DNA of 64,000 nucleotides from Komagataeibacter xylinus (GCF_031081985.1 NZ_JARWSK010000001.1:620001-684000), one strand, 5' to 3'. Positions 8,348 to 18,564 are shown, counted from the stretch's first letter. Notes: generated by a model from the letters alone, not told the origin. Program-made: numbers and translations.

Positions 8348-9052
8348 TCATGCGCCCTGACTGGCTGGCTTGCGCATGTGTATGCCGCATTCGGTCTTGG
8401 CCTTGCCTGCCCAGCGGCCCGCACGCGGGTCGGCTCCTTCGCCCACGGGGCGCGTGCATGGCGCACACCCGATGGAAGGATAACCGCGCAGCGTAAGCGG
8501 GTGGCGCGGCAGGTTGCGGCGCGTCATCTCGGCATCAAGTTCGCGCGGCGTCCAGGCAATGAGGGGGTTGAGCTTGATCTTGCCGCCCGGTGCATCCTCG
8601 ATCACGGGCAGGCCCTGCCGTGTAGCCGCCTGCGTGCGCTTGCGCCCCGTAATCCACGCATCGAACGGGATCATGGCCTCATCCAGCGGCTCGACCTTGC
8701 GCAGAGCGCAGCAGGCATCGGGGTCAAAGGCCCAGAGTTCCGCCGTGGGGTCGCGCTTTTCAAGCTGTTCAGGGTTGGGGTGCAGGTCGCGCACATCGCT
8801 CAGGCCCAGCACGCGGGCGAGTTCGTGGCGGTAGGCCAGTGTCTCGGGGAAGTGCTGCCCCGTTTCAAGGAACAGGACCGGCACGGCAGGATCGATTTCA
8901 GCCGCAAGGGCCAGCATCACAGCAGACTCCGCCCCGAAGGAGGACACCAGCGCGATCCGGCCGCGCAGCCGCGTCAGGGCGACACGCAGCACGTCGGATG
9001 CGTTTTCGCCAGCCTGCTTCAGTTCAGCCACAATATCCGCATCGATACGCAT
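8348..9052 (-). CDS. cysH: adenylylsulfate (APS)/PAPS reductase
   Basis: Reduces activated sulfate to sulfite with thioredoxin. The 234-aa protein has the PP-loop-like SSFGAESAV near residue 37, the catalytic cysteine in ECGIH (Cys222), and two extra cysteine pairs, Cys114-Cys115 (CCALRKVEPL) and Cys196/Cys199 (GCAPC). Those four cysteines are the [4Fe-4S] ligands typical of APS-type reductases rather than E. coli-type PAPS reductases. This is notable because an APS kinase domain is also encoded in cysNC. First gene of the operon. Confidence 0.93.
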   Translation of the reverse strand: MRIDADIVAELKQAGENASDVLRVALTRLRGRIALVSSFGAESAVMLALAAEIDPAVPVLFLETGQHFPETLAYRHELARVLGLSDVRDLHPNPEQLEKRDPTAELWAFDPDACCALRKVEPLDEAMIPFDAWITGRKRTQAATRQGLPVIEDAPGGKIKLNPLIAWTPRELDAEMTRRNLPRHPLTLRGYPSIGCAPCTRPVGEGADPRAGRWAGKAKTECGIHMRKPASQGA

Positions 9053-9148
9053 AATGTTCCCCGCACCCGATTTACACTAGGCCATAGCGTTCTTTTCACG
9101 CCACACCTACTCCTGGCGGAGTGTAAAATCAAGGGAAAGGCATAATTT

Positions 9149-9168
9149 ATACGTATTCTGATGCGTAT
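9149..9168. promoter_or_regulatory. imperfect palindrome between cysH and the stress protein gene
   Basis: The 20-bp sequence ATACGTATTCTGATGCGTAT has 8-base arms matching at 7 of 8 positions around TCTG. It lies in an AT-rich patch about 100 bp upstream of cysH, in the only sizeable gap before the sulfate-reduction operon, so an operator for that operon is plausible. The regulator is not identifiable from sequence. Confidence 0.3.
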
Positions 9169-9217
9169 TTCATATATGTCCCCCCGGCATGGCAGCTCCG
9201 GGGGCGCGAAACCACGG

Positions 9218-10099
9218 CTAACGGCTCATGAGCACCACGATATCGCTGTTTTCAAGCATATGGCGCGTCACCCCACCCAGGATCATCTGGCGCAGGCGGG
9301 AGTGGGAATAGGCCCCCATTACCAGCATGTCGGCATTGAAATCATGGGCTGCGGCGAGCATTTCCTCGCCCACGGGGCGTGTATCACTCCCGAATTCGTG
9401 AATATTGGCCTCGATGCCATGCAGCGAGAGGAAAGAGCGCACATGCCGCGCCTCCGGCCCGGGGCGCTGGTAGGCGGGGCTGTAGAGAATGCATACCGCC
9501 TCCGCCCGGCGCAGCAGGGGCAGGGCATGATGGATAGCCGATGCAGCCTCCGACGTACCATTCCAGCCAATGCAGATGCGCTTACCGATGGTTGGCGGTG
9601 CTACAGGCGGGGCAATGATGACCCCGCGCCCGCTTTCAAACAGGATGGCGTGCAGGGTCTCGGATGATGAGACATCGCCTTCCGGGTTGGGCTGGCGCAG
9701 CACCACGATATCGGACAGCCGCGCCTGAAACGACACCACGCTGCGCGTATGCCCGCTATGGGCAATGAAACTGGCCGAAAGCGCATGCATGTTACCCGGC
9801 GAAAGGGGGGAGTCCACCGCCACGACGGGAATGTTCTCACGCCGCGTAAAGGCATCGAACAGGCCGCGCACCTCATGCAGGCGCTCGGAACTTTCCTTCA
9901 GCGCGGTGGAGATCATGTCCTGCACCATTACGCCGGACATGCCTTCGCCCACCAGCGGGCCGACTTCCTGCATGTCGGTGCCGACATGCAGCACGGCAAG
10001 ATGCGCATCGAACATACGCGCAATCACGCCACCCACATGCAGCGCACTCTGCGCGTGGCTTGCGCCACCGAGCGGCAGCAATATCCTACGCACACACAT
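9218..10099 (-). CDS. tandem universal stress protein
   Basis: A 293-aa cytoplasmic protein with two UspA-type domains (about 1-150 and 151-293). Domain 1 opens RRILLPLGGA; domain 2 opens KRICIGWNGT and ends with LVMGAYSHSRLRQMILGGVT, a variant of the nucleotide-binding G-x2-G-x9-G(S/T) motif. Likely stress-survival role; ligand unknown. The start at 10099 has an excellent AGGAGG (10108-10113) with 8-nt spacing, but half of it is inside a 12-bp hairpin stem. It lies downstream of pdxH on the same strand. Confidence 0.9.
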   Translation of the reverse strand: MCVRRILLPLGGASHAQSALHVGGVIARMFDAHLAVLHVGTDMQEVGPLVGEGMSGVMVQDMISTALKESSERLHEVRGLFDAFTRRENIPVVAVDSPLSPGNMHALSASFIAHSGHTRSVVSFQARLSDIVVLRQPNPEGDVSSSETLHAILFESGRGVIIAPPVAPPTIGKRICIGWNGTSEAASAIHHALPLLRRAEAVCILYSPAYQRPGPEARHVRSFLSLHGIEANIHEFGSDTRPVGEEMLAAAHDFNADMLVMGAYSHSRLRQMILGGVTRHMLENSDIVVLMSR

Positions 10100-10110
10100 C
10101 TGATGAGCCT

Positions 10111-10165
10111 CCTGATCCGTTTGGGTGGCGTTGCAGACACCCGTTACCGAACAAAACGGATCAGG
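10111..10165 (-). promoter_or_regulatory. stem-loop covering part of the stress-protein ribosome-binding site
   Basis: A perfect 12-bp inverted repeat (CCTGATCCGTTT at 10111-10122, complement at 10154-10165) encloses a smaller GGGTG/CACCC hairpin (10123-10127/10138-10142). In the minus-strand mRNA, the 3' arm supplies the first AGG of AGGAGG for the start at 10099. The structure could therefore hide the ribosome-binding site, or simply be the 3' end of the pdxH transcript, though no T run follows. Confidence 0.5.
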
Positions 10166-10183
10166 CGGCCTTAAGTTCTGCCC

Positions 10184-10789
10184 TCAGGGATAAAGGCGCT
10201 CGGTCTGCCACCCGTCGGGCGTGCGGTCCCACACGGCGCGGTCATGCAGGCGGTAGGGGCGATCCTGCCAGAACTCGAAGTGCCGGGGCACAAGGCGGAA
10301 GCCACTCCAGTTGGCGGGGCGGGGAATGACGGCGTCGGGGTCGGGGTAGCGGGCCTCGAGGTCCGCCACCGCCTTTTCAAACACGGCGCGGTCAGCGAGC
10401 GGGTGCGACTGGTTTGAGGCAATCGCGCCAAGCCGTGAAATCCTGCTGCGGCTGGCAAAATAGGCATCGGCCTCAGCCGGGGTGACGGGTTCGACCGGCC
10501 CTTCGATACGGATCTGGCGGCGGATGCTCTTCCAGTGAAACAGCAGGGCGGCGTGCGGGTTGGCCTTCAGCTCGGCTGCCTTGCGGCTGTTGAGATTGGT
10601 GTAGAACACGAAGTCCCGCCGGTCGGCGCCCTTGAGCAGGATCATCCGCACCGAGGGGCGCCCTTCGGCGGTGGCGGTGGCCAGCGCCATGGCGTTGGGG
10701 TCGTTGGGTTCATGGGCCGTGGCATCCGCCATCCAGGCCGTGAACAGGTCGAACGGGTCGGCGGCGAGGTCGATCAGGGGTGAGGTCAT
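10184..10789 (-). CDS. pdxH: pyridoxamine/pyridoxine 5'-phosphate oxidase
   Basis: FMN-dependent last step of vitamin B6 synthesis, oxidising PNP/PMP to PLP in the cytoplasm. The 201-aa protein has family landmarks: [25 protein letters not shown], the FMN-contact [14 protein letters not shown], and the C-terminal [13 protein letters not shown]. The ATG at 10789 starts the conserved region; a longer frame to 10882 adds a non-conserved tail. Several PLP enzymes (glyA, bioA, bioF) lie in the window, but nothing suggests direct co-regulation. Confidence 0.94.
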   Translation of the reverse strand: MTSPLIDLAADPFDLFTAWMADATAHEPNDPNAMALATATAEGRPSVRMILLKGADRRDFVFYTNLNSRKAAELKANPHAALLFHWKSIRRQIRIEGPVEPVTPAEADAYFASRSRISRLGAIASNQSHPLADRAVFEKAVADLEARYPDPDAVIPRPANWSGFRLVPRHFEFWQDRPYRLHDRAVWDRTPDGWQTERLYP

Positions 10790-10868
10790 GGGCTCCGTCC
10801 GCTGGGCGTTTCGCGCCTGCCACCTGGCCGGGCGACGGGATGCGAAACATATGGAAACATAAGGTAAG

Positions 10869-10896
10869 TTACCGTGTGACAAATATTAGCTACAAT
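10869..10896 (+). promoter_or_regulatory. candidate fabI promoter
   Basis: TTACCG (10869-10874), a 16-base spacer and TACAAT (10891-10896) form a reasonable sigma-70-type promoter in an AT-rich patch about 90 bp upstream of the fabI start. Chosen by eye. Confidence 0.4.
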
Positions 10897-10987
10897 TAGA
10901 GCATTCGGCATCTTGTCCGAAACGGCAGCTTGTGCAACCACGAGGCCGAAAATTTCATCCGTCATTTACCAGTTTAAGGATAGCAGC

Positions 10988-11827
10988 ATGTCAGACGGCG
11001 CGCCCAAAATCGCCATCAAGGGTTCAATGATGAAAGGCAAGCGGGGCCTTGTCATGGGTGTTGCGAATGACCGCTCCATTGCCTGGGGCATCGCGCGCGC
11101 CGTGGCCGAGCAGGGGGGCGAGCTGGCCTTCACCTATCAGGGCGAGGCGCTGGGCAAGCGCGTGCGCCCGCTGGCCGAGACCGTGGGCTCGACGCTGGTG
11201 CTGCCCTGCGACGTGACCGATGATGCCGCGATGGACGAAACCTTCGCCGCCATCGAGAAGGCATGGGGCAAGATCGATTTTCTCGTTCACGCCATTGGCT
11301 GGGCGGACAAGCAGTTCCTGCGCGGGCGTTATGTCGATACCCCGCGTGACGCCTTCCTCAAGGCGATGGACATTTCGTGCTATTCCTTCACCGCCGTTGC
11401 CCGCAGGGCTGCCGCCATCATGAACCCGAACGGCTCGCTGCTCACGCTCACCTATCTGGGTGCAGAGCGCGTGATGCCGCATTACAACGTGATGGGCGTT
11501 GCCAAGGCGGCACTCGAGGCTTCGGTGCGCTACATGGCGGTTGACCTTGGCGGGGATGGCATCCGCGTCAACGGTATCTCGGCAGGCCCCGTCATGACGC
11601 TGGCGGCCAACGGCATCGGCGATTTCCGCTACATCCTGAAGTGGAACCAGTACAACTCCCCGCTCGAGCGCAATGTGTCGCTTGAGGAAGTGGGTGGTGC
11701 GGGGCTGTACATGCTCTCCGACCTGTCGGGCGGTGTGACGGGCGAGATCCATCACGTTGATTCCGGCTACCACATTGTCGGCATGAAGAACCCCACCGCA
11801 CCGGACATTACGGTCGCGGGTAACTGA
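10988..11827 (+). CDS. fabI: enoyl-[acyl-carrier-protein] reductase (NADH)
   Basis: Last reduction in each fatty-acid elongation cycle, in the cytoplasm; target class of triclosan and isoniazid-like inhibitors. The 279-aa SDR-fold protein has the nucleotide-binding [13 protein letters not shown] (24-36) and the FabI active site Tyr156, Tyr166 and Lys173 in YLGAER...YNVMGVAK. The start ATG 10988 follows AAGGA with good spacing; an upstream in-frame ATG at 10913 precedes the conserved region by 25 residues. The aroC gene follows after 19 bp, so the two are likely co-transcribed. Confidence 0.96.
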   Translation: MSDGAPKIAIKGSMMKGKRGLVMGVANDRSIAWGIARAVAEQGGELAFTYQGEALGKRVRPLAETVGSTLVLPCDVTDDAAMDETFAAIEKAWGKIDFLVHAIGWADKQFLRGRYVDTPRDAFLKAMDISCYSFTAVARRAAAIMNPNGSLLTLTYLGAERVMPHYNVMGVAKAALEASVRYMAVDLGGDGIRVNGISAGPVMTLAANGIGDFRYILKWNQYNSPLERNVSLEEVGGAGLYMLSDLSGGVTGEIHHVDSGYHIVGMKNPTAPDITVAGN

Positions 11828-11846
11828 TCGCGGGAAGTCTGCCCTC

Positions 11847-12920
11847 ATGTCGTACAACACCTTCGGCCACATGTTTCGCGTCACCACCTGGGGGGAAAGC
11901 CATGGCCCTGCCATTGGCTGCGTGATTGATGGCTGCCCGCCGCGCATCCCGCTGGATGTAGGCGATATCCAGCCCTGGCTGGACCGGCGCAGGCCGGGGC
12001 AGTCAAAATTCACCACCCAGCGCCAGGAGGCCGATCAGGTCGAGATCCTGTCCGGCGTGTTCGAGGGGCAGACAACCGGCACGCCCATCTCGCTGCTGAT
12101 CCGCAATACCGACCAGCGCTCGCGTGATTATGGCGACATCGCCACCCGCTACCGACCCGGCCATGCCGATGTGGCGTATGACACCAAATACGGCATCCGT
12201 GACTATCGTGGCGGGGGCCGTTCTTCGGCCCGCGAAACGGCCATGCGCGTTGCCGCAGGCGCCGTGGCGCGCAAGGTGCTTGGCGCGGGCGTGCGCATTC
12301 GGGGCGCCATGGTGCAGGTCGGCCCGCACGGCATCGACCGCGCGCGGCTGGACTGGGATCTGGTCAATGCCAATCCACTTTTCTGCCCCGATGCGCAGGC
12401 GCTGCCCGTTTGGGAAGATTACCTGGCCGATATCCGCAAGAAGGGGTCTTCCATCGGTGCCGTGATCGAGGTAGTGGCCGAGGGCGTGCCGGCGGGGCTG
12501 GGCGCGCCGATCTATGGCAAGCTTGATTCGGATTTGGCCATGGCACTGATGAGCATCAATGCCGTCAAGGGCGTTGAAATTGGCGAAGGCTTTGCCGCAG
12601 CCAGCCTGACGGGCGAGGAAAATGCCGACCCCATGCGCATGGAAGAGGGCAGGCTCCGTTTTGCATCCAACCATGCGGGCGGGGTGCTGGGCGGCATTTC
12701 AACCGGGCAGCCGCTGGTGGCCCGGTTTGCGGTCAAGCCCACCAGTTCGATTCTGACACCCGTTCCCTCGGTTACGCGGGAAGGGGAGAATGTGGACGTG
12801 ATGACAAAGGGGCGGCATGACCCCTGTGTTGGCATCCGCGCCGTGCCGGTGGGCGAGGCGATGATGGCCTGCGTGCTGGCCGATCACCTGCTGCGCCACC
12901 GGGGGCAGGTGGGAAGCTAG
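11847..12920 (+). CDS. aroC: chorismate synthase
   Basis: Converts EPSP to chorismate, the branch point for aromatic amino acids, folate and quinones; needs reduced FMN. The 357-aa protein carries all three family signatures: [16 protein letters not shown] near the N-terminus, [18 protein letters not shown] in the middle and [17 protein letters not shown] near the C-terminus. It follows fabI by 19 bp, and its 3' end converges with the OsmC gene (19 bp apart). Confidence 0.97.
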   Translation: MSYNTFGHMFRVTTWGESHGPAIGCVIDGCPPRIPLDVGDIQPWLDRRRPGQSKFTTQRQEADQVEILSGVFEGQTTGTPISLLIRNTDQRSRDYGDIATRYRPGHADVAYDTKYGIRDYRGGGRSSARETAMRVAAGAVARKVLGAGVRIRGAMVQVGPHGIDRARLDWDLVNANPLFCPDAQALPVWEDYLADIRKKGSSIGAVIEVVAEGVPAGLGAPIYGKLDSDLAMALMSINAVKGVEIGEGFAAASLTGEENADPMRMEEGRLRFASNHAGGVLGGISTGQPLVARFAVKPTSSILTPVPSVTREGENVDVMTKGRHDPCVGIRAVPVGEAMMACVLADHLLRHRGQVGS

Positions 12921-12939
12921 GCTCCCCACCACAGGCTGT

Positions 12940-13371
12940 TCAGCCTTTAAGCTTCGCGTCCAGCGTAATGGTCGCGTTGAACAGCTTCGACACCGGGCAG
13001 CCCGCCTTCGCCTTCTCGGCCAGTTCCTTGAACTGGGCTTCGTCAGCGCCCGGAATCTCGGCTTCCAGCGTCAGTATGGCATGGGTGATGGCAAAGCCTT
13101 CGCCCTGCTTGTCGAGCACAATCTCGGATTTTGCATCGAGCGACTTCGCCGTAAGGCCCGCACCGCCAAGAATGCCGGACAGCGCCATGGCAAAGCACGC
13201 CGCGTGGGCCGCGCCAAGCAGTTCCTCGGGATTGGTGCCGGGCTTGTCCTCGAAGCGGGTGTTGAAGCCGTAGGGCTGGCTTTTCAGCACACCGCTCTGG
13301 GTCGAGATTTCGCCCTTGCCGTCCTTCAGGCCGCCTGACCAGTGGGCCGTCGCAAATTTCGTAATCGCCAT
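12940..13371 (-). CDS. OsmC family peroxiredoxin-like protein
   Basis: A 143-aa OsmC/Ohr-family protein that reduces organic hydroperoxides using two cysteines. Both are present: Cys59 in AACFAMAL and Cys125 in GCPVSKLF, with the conserved NPEELLGAAHA before the first. The pattern is closer to OsmC than to Ohr. A single gene with its promoter in the gap shared with rpsB. Confidence 0.92.
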   Translation of the reverse strand: MAITKFATAHWSGGLKDGKGEISTQSGVLKSQPYGFNTRFEDKPGTNPEELLGAAHAACFAMALSGILGGAGLTAKSLDAKSEIVLDKQGEGFAITHAILTLEAEIPGADEAQFKELAEKAKAGCPVSKLFNATITLDAKLKG

Positions 13372-13449
13372 TGTGCTTCAAGTCCTTCATGCAGTTGCAT
13401 CATGGGCGCATCCGGCACCCGGGGGTGACGGTTATCCCTAGCACTGGGC

Positions 13450-13498
13450 AACCGGCCCGTGGCCCCAAAGTTGCATCACGATGCATTTGCCACCGGTT
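13450..13498 (+). promoter_or_regulatory. candidate structured leader/operator region of rpsB
   Basis: In the 274-bp gap before rpsB, AACCGG (13450-13455) can pair with CCGGTT (13493-13498) around a smaller near-palindrome TGCATC-AC-GATGCA (13472-13485). Ribosomal protein S2 genes are commonly autoregulated through their leaders, so a regulatory structure is plausible, but I cannot assign it to a known leader family. Confidence 0.25.
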
Positions 13499-13645
13499 GG
13501 GTCTTGCAATATGCGCCCAAAACGGCCATATCCCGCCACGGTCCCGCGTTGGGGCCAATTCGCACGTGAAGCCGAGACCTCTGGTGTCCTTGCAATACAG
13601 GGCGTGCTTCACGGAGGATAAACCAGACACAAGGATTTAGCCGAC

Positions 13646-14431
13646 ATGGCGATGCCTGAATTCACAATGCGCCAGCTGCTTGAAGCCGGCGTGCACTTCG
13701 GTCACCACACCCGCCGCTGGAACCCGCGCATGGCGCCGTACCTGTTTGGCGTGCGCAACCAGGTCCACATCATCGACCTGCAGCAGACCGTTCCCATGCT
13801 GGACCGTGCGCTCAAGGCGATCCGTGACACCGTGGCCGGTGGTGGCCGCGTGCTGTTCGTGGGCACCAAGCGCGCCGCTGCCGAGCAGGTGGCCGAAGCC
13901 GCCAAGCGTTGCGGCCAGTATTACGTCAACCACCGCTGGCTCGGCGGCATGCTGACGAACTGGAAGACCATCACCGGTTCGATCAAGCGCCTGCGCGGCA
14001 TTGACGAGATGCTGGAAAATGGCACCCAGGGCCTGACCAAGAAAGAAGTCCTGGACATCACCCGCGACCGCGAGAAGCTTGAGCGTTCGCTCGGCGGCAT
14101 CAAGGAAATGGGCGGCCTGCCCGACATCCTGTTCGTGATCGACACGAACAAGGAAAAGCTGGCGGTCGAGGAAGCCAACAAGCTGGGTATCCCGGTTGTG
14201 GCCGTGCTGGACAGCAACTCCGACCCGCGTGGCGTGACCTTCCCGATTCCGGGCAATGACGACGCCATCCGCGCCATCGCGCTGTATTGCGAGCTGGTTT
14301 CGTCCGCCGTGCTCGATGGCATCTCCGCCGAGCTGGGCGCATCGGGCGAGGACTTCGGTGCATCCGAGGAACTGCCGGTCGACCCCGCCGTGGAAACGGC
14401 CGTGACGGAAGCCGCCGCAAGCGCGGAATGA
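13646..14431 (+). CDS. rpsB: 30S ribosomal protein S2
   Basis: Small-subunit ribosomal protein. The 261-aa sequence starts with the family hallmark [25 protein letters not shown] and has the family segments [14 protein letters not shown] and [12 protein letters not shown]. It has a C-terminal acidic/alanine extension (from about 235) seen in some alphaproteobacteria. First gene of the classical rpsB-tsf pair. Confidence 0.98.
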   Translation: MAMPEFTMRQLLEAGVHFGHHTRRWNPRMAPYLFGVRNQVHIIDLQQTVPMLDRALKAIRDTVAGGGRVLFVGTKRAAAEQVAEAAKRCGQYYVNHRWLGGMLTNWKTITGSIKRLRGIDEMLENGTQGLTKKEVLDITRDREKLERSLGGIKEMGGLPDILFVIDTNKEKLAVEEANKLGIPVVAVLDSNSDPRGVTFPIPGNDDAIRAIALYCELVSSAVLDGISAELGASGEDFGASEELPVDPAVETAVTEAAASAE

Positions 14432-14483
14432 AAACGGGCGCCGGCGTGGCCCCGGCCCGCTGGCGCAACTGACACAGCAAGGA

Positions 14484-14509
14484 CACGCCCCGCCCGCTTG
14501 CGGGGCGTG
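14484..14509 (+). terminator. GC-rich hairpin between rpsB and tsf
   Basis: A 9-bp perfect stem (CACGCCCCG / CGGGGCGTG) with an 8-base loop lies in the 105-bp gap. There is no T run, so it probably acts as a partial attenuator or an mRNA processing/stability element, allowing more S2 than EF-Ts or separate turnover. Confidence 0.5.
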
Positions 14510-14536
14510 CGCCTGTCGTGATGGAGTATCAGCATA

Positions 14537-15442
14537 ATGGCGCAAATTACCGCAGCGCTCGTCAAGGAACTTCGTGAGAAGACCGGCGCGGGCATGATGG
14601 ACTGCAAGAAGGCCCTCAACGAAGCCGAAGGCGACATCGAGGGTGCGATCGACTGGCTGCGCAAGAAAGGCCTGTCGGCTGCTGCCAAGAAGTCCGGCCG
14701 TGTTACGGCCGAGGGCCTGGTTGGCGTGGCGCAGACCGATCTGAAGGCCGCCATGGTCGAGATCAACGCCGAGACCGACTTCGTTGCCCGCAACGAGCAT
14801 TTCCAGAACTTCGTGTCCGAAGTGGCGCATGCCGCACTCAGCGTGGGCGATGATCTGGAAAAGCTCAAGGGTGCCGTGCTGAAAAGCGGCCGCACCGTGG
14901 CCGATGAACTGACGCACCTGATCGCCACCATTGGCGAGAACATGTCCATCCGCCGCGCACGCGTGCTGAGCGTGCCCTCGGGCGTGGTCGCCACCTACGT
15001 GCATGGCGCGGTCAGCCCCGGCCTGGGCAAGATTGGCGTTCTGGCCGCTGTTGAAGCGCCTTCCGCCAGCGAAGCGCTTGAAGACCTCGGCCGTCGCATC
15101 GGCATGCATGTCGCAGCCACCCGTCCGGCGGCACTCGATGTTGACAGCGTTGACCCGCAGTCGCTCGAGCGCGAGCGCGCGGTGCTGGTGGAGCAGGCCA
15201 AGGCTTCGGGCAAGCCCGATGCCATCATCGAGAAGATGGTCGATGGCCGCATCCGCAAGTTCTACGAAGAAGTGGTACTGCTGGAGCAGGTCTGGGTGCA
15301 TGATGGCGAAAGCCGCGTGCGCAAGATCGTTGAGAAGGCTGGCGCCAAGCTGACGGGCTTCGAGCGCTTCCAGCTCGGCGAAGGCATCGAGAAGGAAGAC
15401 AACGACTTTGCCGCTGAAGTGGCGAAGGCTGCCGGCAACTGA
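14537..15442 (+). CDS. tsf: translation elongation factor Ts
   Basis: Guanine-nucleotide exchange factor for EF-Tu. The 301-aa protein contains both family signatures: [16 protein letters not shown] near residue 14 and [14 protein letters not shown] near 77. Normal length for alphaproteobacteria. The recO gene follows after 48 bp. Confidence 0.98.
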   Translation: MAQITAALVKELREKTGAGMMDCKKALNEAEGDIEGAIDWLRKKGLSAAAKKSGRVTAEGLVGVAQTDLKAAMVEINAETDFVARNEHFQNFVSEVAHAALSVGDDLEKLKGAVLKSGRTVADELTHLIATIGENMSIRRARVLSVPSGVVATYVHGAVSPGLGKIGVLAAVEAPSASEALEDLGRRIGMHVAATRPAALDVDSVDPQSLERERAVLVEQAKASGKPDAIIEKMVDGRIRKFYEEVVLLEQVWVHDGESRVRKIVEKAGAKLTGFERFQLGEGIEKEDNDFAAEVAKAAGN

Positions 15443-15490
15443 TAAGTTGCCGGTTTCCGGTTTTCTTTTAACAAGGGCGGGGGCTTCCTG

Positions 15491-16282
15491 ATGGAATGGG
15501 AGGCACCCGCCCTTGTGCTTTCTGCCGCACCTTACGGCGAGGGCAGCGCCATCGTGCATGTGCTGACCGGTGAGCACGGCCTCTATCACGGTCTTGCCCG
15601 TGGCGGCTCGTCAAGCCGGGGGCGTGCGGTCTGGCAGACCGGCAACCTGGTGCGCGCGCGCTGGGTGGCGCGGCTGTCCGAGCAGTTGGGCAACATCTCG
15701 GCCGAAGTGGTGCATGCCTCGGCCGCGCGCATCCTCGATGATCCGCTGCCACTGGCCATGCTGGCCTCGCTCTGCGCGCTGGCCGATGGCTGCCTGCCCG
15801 AGCGCGAGCCACACCCCGCCATTTTTCAGGGGCTGGCGAGCCTGCTGGCGCGGATCAGCCTCGACCCGCAATGGGCTGCAGCCGAAGCCATGCCCGAAAT
15901 CGTGCGCTGGGAACTGATGCTGCTCTCCGATCTTGGCTTTGGCCTCGATCTTGGCTGCTGCGCCCTTGGTGGCCCTGCTGATGACCTGCGCTGGGTTTCG
16001 CCCCGCACGGGGCGCGCGGTATCAGACGAACGGGCAGGAGAATGGCGCCAGCGCCTGCTGCCGCTGCCCGGCTTCGTACTGCACCCCGATGAGATTGGCA
16101 CCTCGCAGGACTGGTATGACGGCCTGCGCCTGACCGGGCATTTCCTGCAACGCGATGCGTTTGGCCAGCGTCACCGCCCGGTGCCCGAAGCACGCTTCAG
16201 GCTGCTCGACCTGATCGCGCGCGAGGCTGATATCACGCCGCCCGAGGCCCCGGCAGAGACAACGCCCACGCCGCCGGGCTGA
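15491..16282 (+). CDS. recO: DNA repair protein RecO
   Basis: Recombination mediator of the RecFOR pathway that loads RecA on SSB-coated single-stranded DNA. The 263-aa protein has the N-terminal OB-fold pattern ([34 protein letters not shown]) followed by a helical domain with GCCALGG in the position of the family's cysteine-containing region. The C-terminus is proline-rich. It is placed 48 bp after tsf, probably read from the same transcript. Confidence 0.92.
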   Translation: MEWEAPALVLSAAPYGEGSAIVHVLTGEHGLYHGLARGGSSSRGRAVWQTGNLVRARWVARLSEQLGNISAEVVHASAARILDDPLPLAMLASLCALADGCLPEREPHPAIFQGLASLLARISLDPQWAAAEAMPEIVRWELMLLSDLGFGLDLGCCALGGPADDLRWVSPRTGRAVSDERAGEWRQRLLPLPGFVLHPDEIGTSQDWYDGLRLTGHFLQRDAFGQRHRPVPEARFRLLDLIAREADITPPEAPAETTPTPPG

Positions 16283-16289
16283 TACACCA

Positions 16290-16318
16290 TTGGACAAACC
16301 GTAAAGTTTCGCTATCTG
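16290..16318 (+). promoter_or_regulatory. candidate parC promoter
   Basis: TTGGAC (16290-16295), a 17-base spacer and TATCTG (16313-16318) lie in the 59-bp recO-parC gap. This is a good sigma-70-type match, and GGAGG at about 16330 then serves parC translation. Confidence 0.45.
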
Positions 16319-16341
16319 TTCACCTGCGGGAGGAAGATTGC

Positions 16342-18558
16342 ATGCCTGTGGACCCAACAGTCGGCCATATTGAAGATACCAAGCTGGCCGATGCGCTGAG
16401 CCAGCGCTACCTGGCCTATGCCATGTCGACCATCATGTCGCGCTCGCTGCCCGATGTGCGCGACGGGCTCAAGCCCGTGCACCGGCGCATGATCTATGCC
16501 ATGCAGCAGCTCAAGCTTGACCCCACGGCGGGCTTCAAGAAATGCGCCCGCGTGGTGGGTGACGTGATCGGTAAATACCACCCGCATGGCGATGCCTCGG
16601 TCTATGAGGCGCTGGTAAGGCTGGCGCAGGATTTTGCCGTGCGCTACCCGCTGGTGGAAGGGCAGGGCAATTTCGGCTCGATCGACGGCGATAACGCCGC
16701 CGCCATGCGCTACACCGAATCCCGCCTCACCGCCGTGGCCAAGGCCCTGCTTGAAGGCATTGACGAGGATAGCGTCGATTTCCGCCCCACCTATGATGGC
16801 GAGGAGCAGGAGCCGGTCGTGCTGCCTGCCGCTTTCCCCAACCTGCTGGCCAACGGGGCGGCGGGCATTGCCGTGGGCATGGCAACTTCCATCCCGCCAC
16901 ATAACGTGGGTGAGATCTGTTCAGCCGCCCTTGCGCTGATCCGCAAGCCCGCCACCACCACGCTTGAACTGCTCGAACACATGCCGGGACCGGATTTTCC
17001 CACCGGCGGCTCCATTGTGGAGGATCGCGACGCCATTGCCCGCGCGTATGAGACCGGGCGCGGCTCCTTCCGCATCCGCTCGAAGTGGGACGTGGAGCAG
17101 GGCCGTTTCGGCACATGGCAGATCGTGGTGACCGAGATCCCGTATCAGGTGCAGAAATCACGCCTGATCGAGCAGGTGGCCGATCTGATGGAGCAGAAAA
17201 AGCTCCCGCTTCTGGCCGATATCCGCGATGAAAGCACAACCGACATCCGCCTGGTGCTCGAGCCCAAGTCGCGCGGCATCGAGCCTACCGTGCTGATGGA
17301 AACACTGTTCCGCGCCACCCAGCTTGAAAGCCGCTTTGGCCTGAACATGAACGTGCTCGGCGCCGATCAGGTACCCGGAGTGCGCAGCCTCAAAGAGGTG
17401 CTGCAGGCATGGCTCGACCACCGCCATGACGTGCTGCTGCGCCGCAGTACCAACCGGCTGCAGGCGGTCAACCGACGGCTGGAAATTCTTGATGGCTTCC
17501 TTGCCGTCTACCTCAACCTTGATGAGGTCATCCGCATCGTGCGCGAGGAGGATGACGCCAAGGCAGCGCTGATGGCCACGTTCAGCCTGACCGAACTGCA
17601 GGCGGACTCCGTGCTCAACATGCGCCTGCGCAGCCTGCGCCGGCTGGAGGAAATGGAAATTCGCGCCGAGCATGCCAAGCTGAGCGCGGAAAAACAGTCC
17701 CTGCAGGACCTGCTGGGCCAGGAAGGGCTGCGGTGGAAGCGCATCGCGGCTGAAATCAAGGACATCCAGAAGAACTTTGGCAGTGGCCTGCTCGGCGCCC
17801 GGCGCAGCATGCTGGCCGAACCGCCGCCAGAGATCGATGTGGAAGCGGCCCTGCCGGTCGAGCGCGATCCGCTGACGGTCATCCTGTCGCAAAAGGGCTG
17901 GATCCGCACCGTGCGCGGCCATGGTCAGGACCCGCAGGCCCTCAAGTTCAAGGAAGGCGACGGGCCGGGCATGGCGGTGGAATGCCATAGCAACGACCGG
18001 CTATGCGTTTTCGCCACCGATGGCCGCGCCTTTACGCTGCGCGTGGCCGACCTGCCGCGTGGCCGGGGCGATGGCCAGCCGCTGCGCCTGCTGATCGACC
18101 TGTCGAATGATGAAGACATCATCACGATGTTCCCGGTTGATGACAGCGCCAAGCGCCTGCTGGCCTCAAGTGCCGGGCGTGGCCTTGTCGTGGCGGAATC
18201 GGCCATGACGGCGGAAAAACGCACCGGCAAGCAGATCCTGAACCTCAAGGAAAACGAAAGCGCACTGGTCTGCGCACCGGCAGACGGCGATCATGCGCTG
18301 GTGCTGGGGCAGAACAGGCGCATGCTGGTCTTCCCGCTCGCGCAGTTGCCGGAAATGACCCGCGGCCTTGGCGTGATCTTGCAGAAATACAAGGAAGGCG
18401 GCCTGCGTGATGCCGTGGTGTTCACGGCGGCAACCGGCCTGGCCTGGCCCGATCCCAACCGCACCCGCCCCTTTGCCGATGTGAAGGAGTATGTGGGCAA
18501 GCGCGCCGATACCGGCAAACCGGCCCCCACCTGGGCCACCCGCAAGCCCAAGGGCTGA
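16342..18558 (+). CDS. parC: DNA topoisomerase IV subunit A
   Basis: Cleaves and rejoins DNA to decatenate daughter chromosomes; works with ParE. The 738-aa length fits ParC rather than the longer GyrA. The catalytic tyrosine is Tyr124 in AAMRYTESR. In the quinolone-resistance region [14 protein letters not shown], the position equal to E. coli Ser80 is alanine (Ala85), while the acidic residue equal to Glu84 is kept (Glu89). It ends just before a repeat element with a strong terminator. Confidence 0.95.
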   Translation: MPVDPTVGHIEDTKLADALSQRYLAYAMSTIMSRSLPDVRDGLKPVHRRMIYAMQQLKLDPTAGFKKCARVVGDVIGKYHPHGDASVYEALVRLAQDFAVRYPLVEGQGNFGSIDGDNAAAMRYTESRLTAVAKALLEGIDEDSVDFRPTYDGEEQEPVVLPAAFPNLLANGAAGIAVGMATSIPPHNVGEICSAALALIRKPATTTLELLEHMPGPDFPTGGSIVEDRDAIARAYETGRGSFRIRSKWDVEQGRFGTWQIVVTEIPYQVQKSRLIEQVADLMEQKKLPLLADIRDESTTDIRLVLEPKSRGIEPTVLMETLFRATQLESRFGLNMNVLGADQVPGVRSLKEVLQAWLDHRHDVLLRRSTNRLQAVNRRLEILDGFLAVYLNLDEVIRIVREEDDAKAALMATFSLTELQADSVLNMRLRSLRRLEEMEIRAEHAKLSAEKQSLQDLLGQEGLRWKRIAAEIKDIQKNFGSGLLGARRSMLAEPPPEIDVEAALPVERDPLTVILSQKGWIRTVRGHGQDPQALKFKEGDGPGMAVECHSNDRLCVFATDGRAFTLRVADLPRGRGDGQPLRLLIDLSNDEDIITMFPVDDSAKRLLASSAGRGLVVAESAMTAEKRTGKQILNLKENESALVCAPADGDHALVLGQNRRMLVFPLAQLPEMTRGLGVILQKYKEGGLRDAVVFTAATGLAWPDPNRTRPFADVKEYVGKRADTGKPAPTWATRKPKG

Positions 18559-18564
18559 AAAGAG

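Noticed and set aside
13637-15589. 650-codon minus-strand open frame
   Set aside because: It lies fully antisense to rpsB, tsf and the start of recO. GC-rich codon use leaves the opposite strand open; the translation has the His/Gly/Leu-rich look of a shadow frame and no domain.
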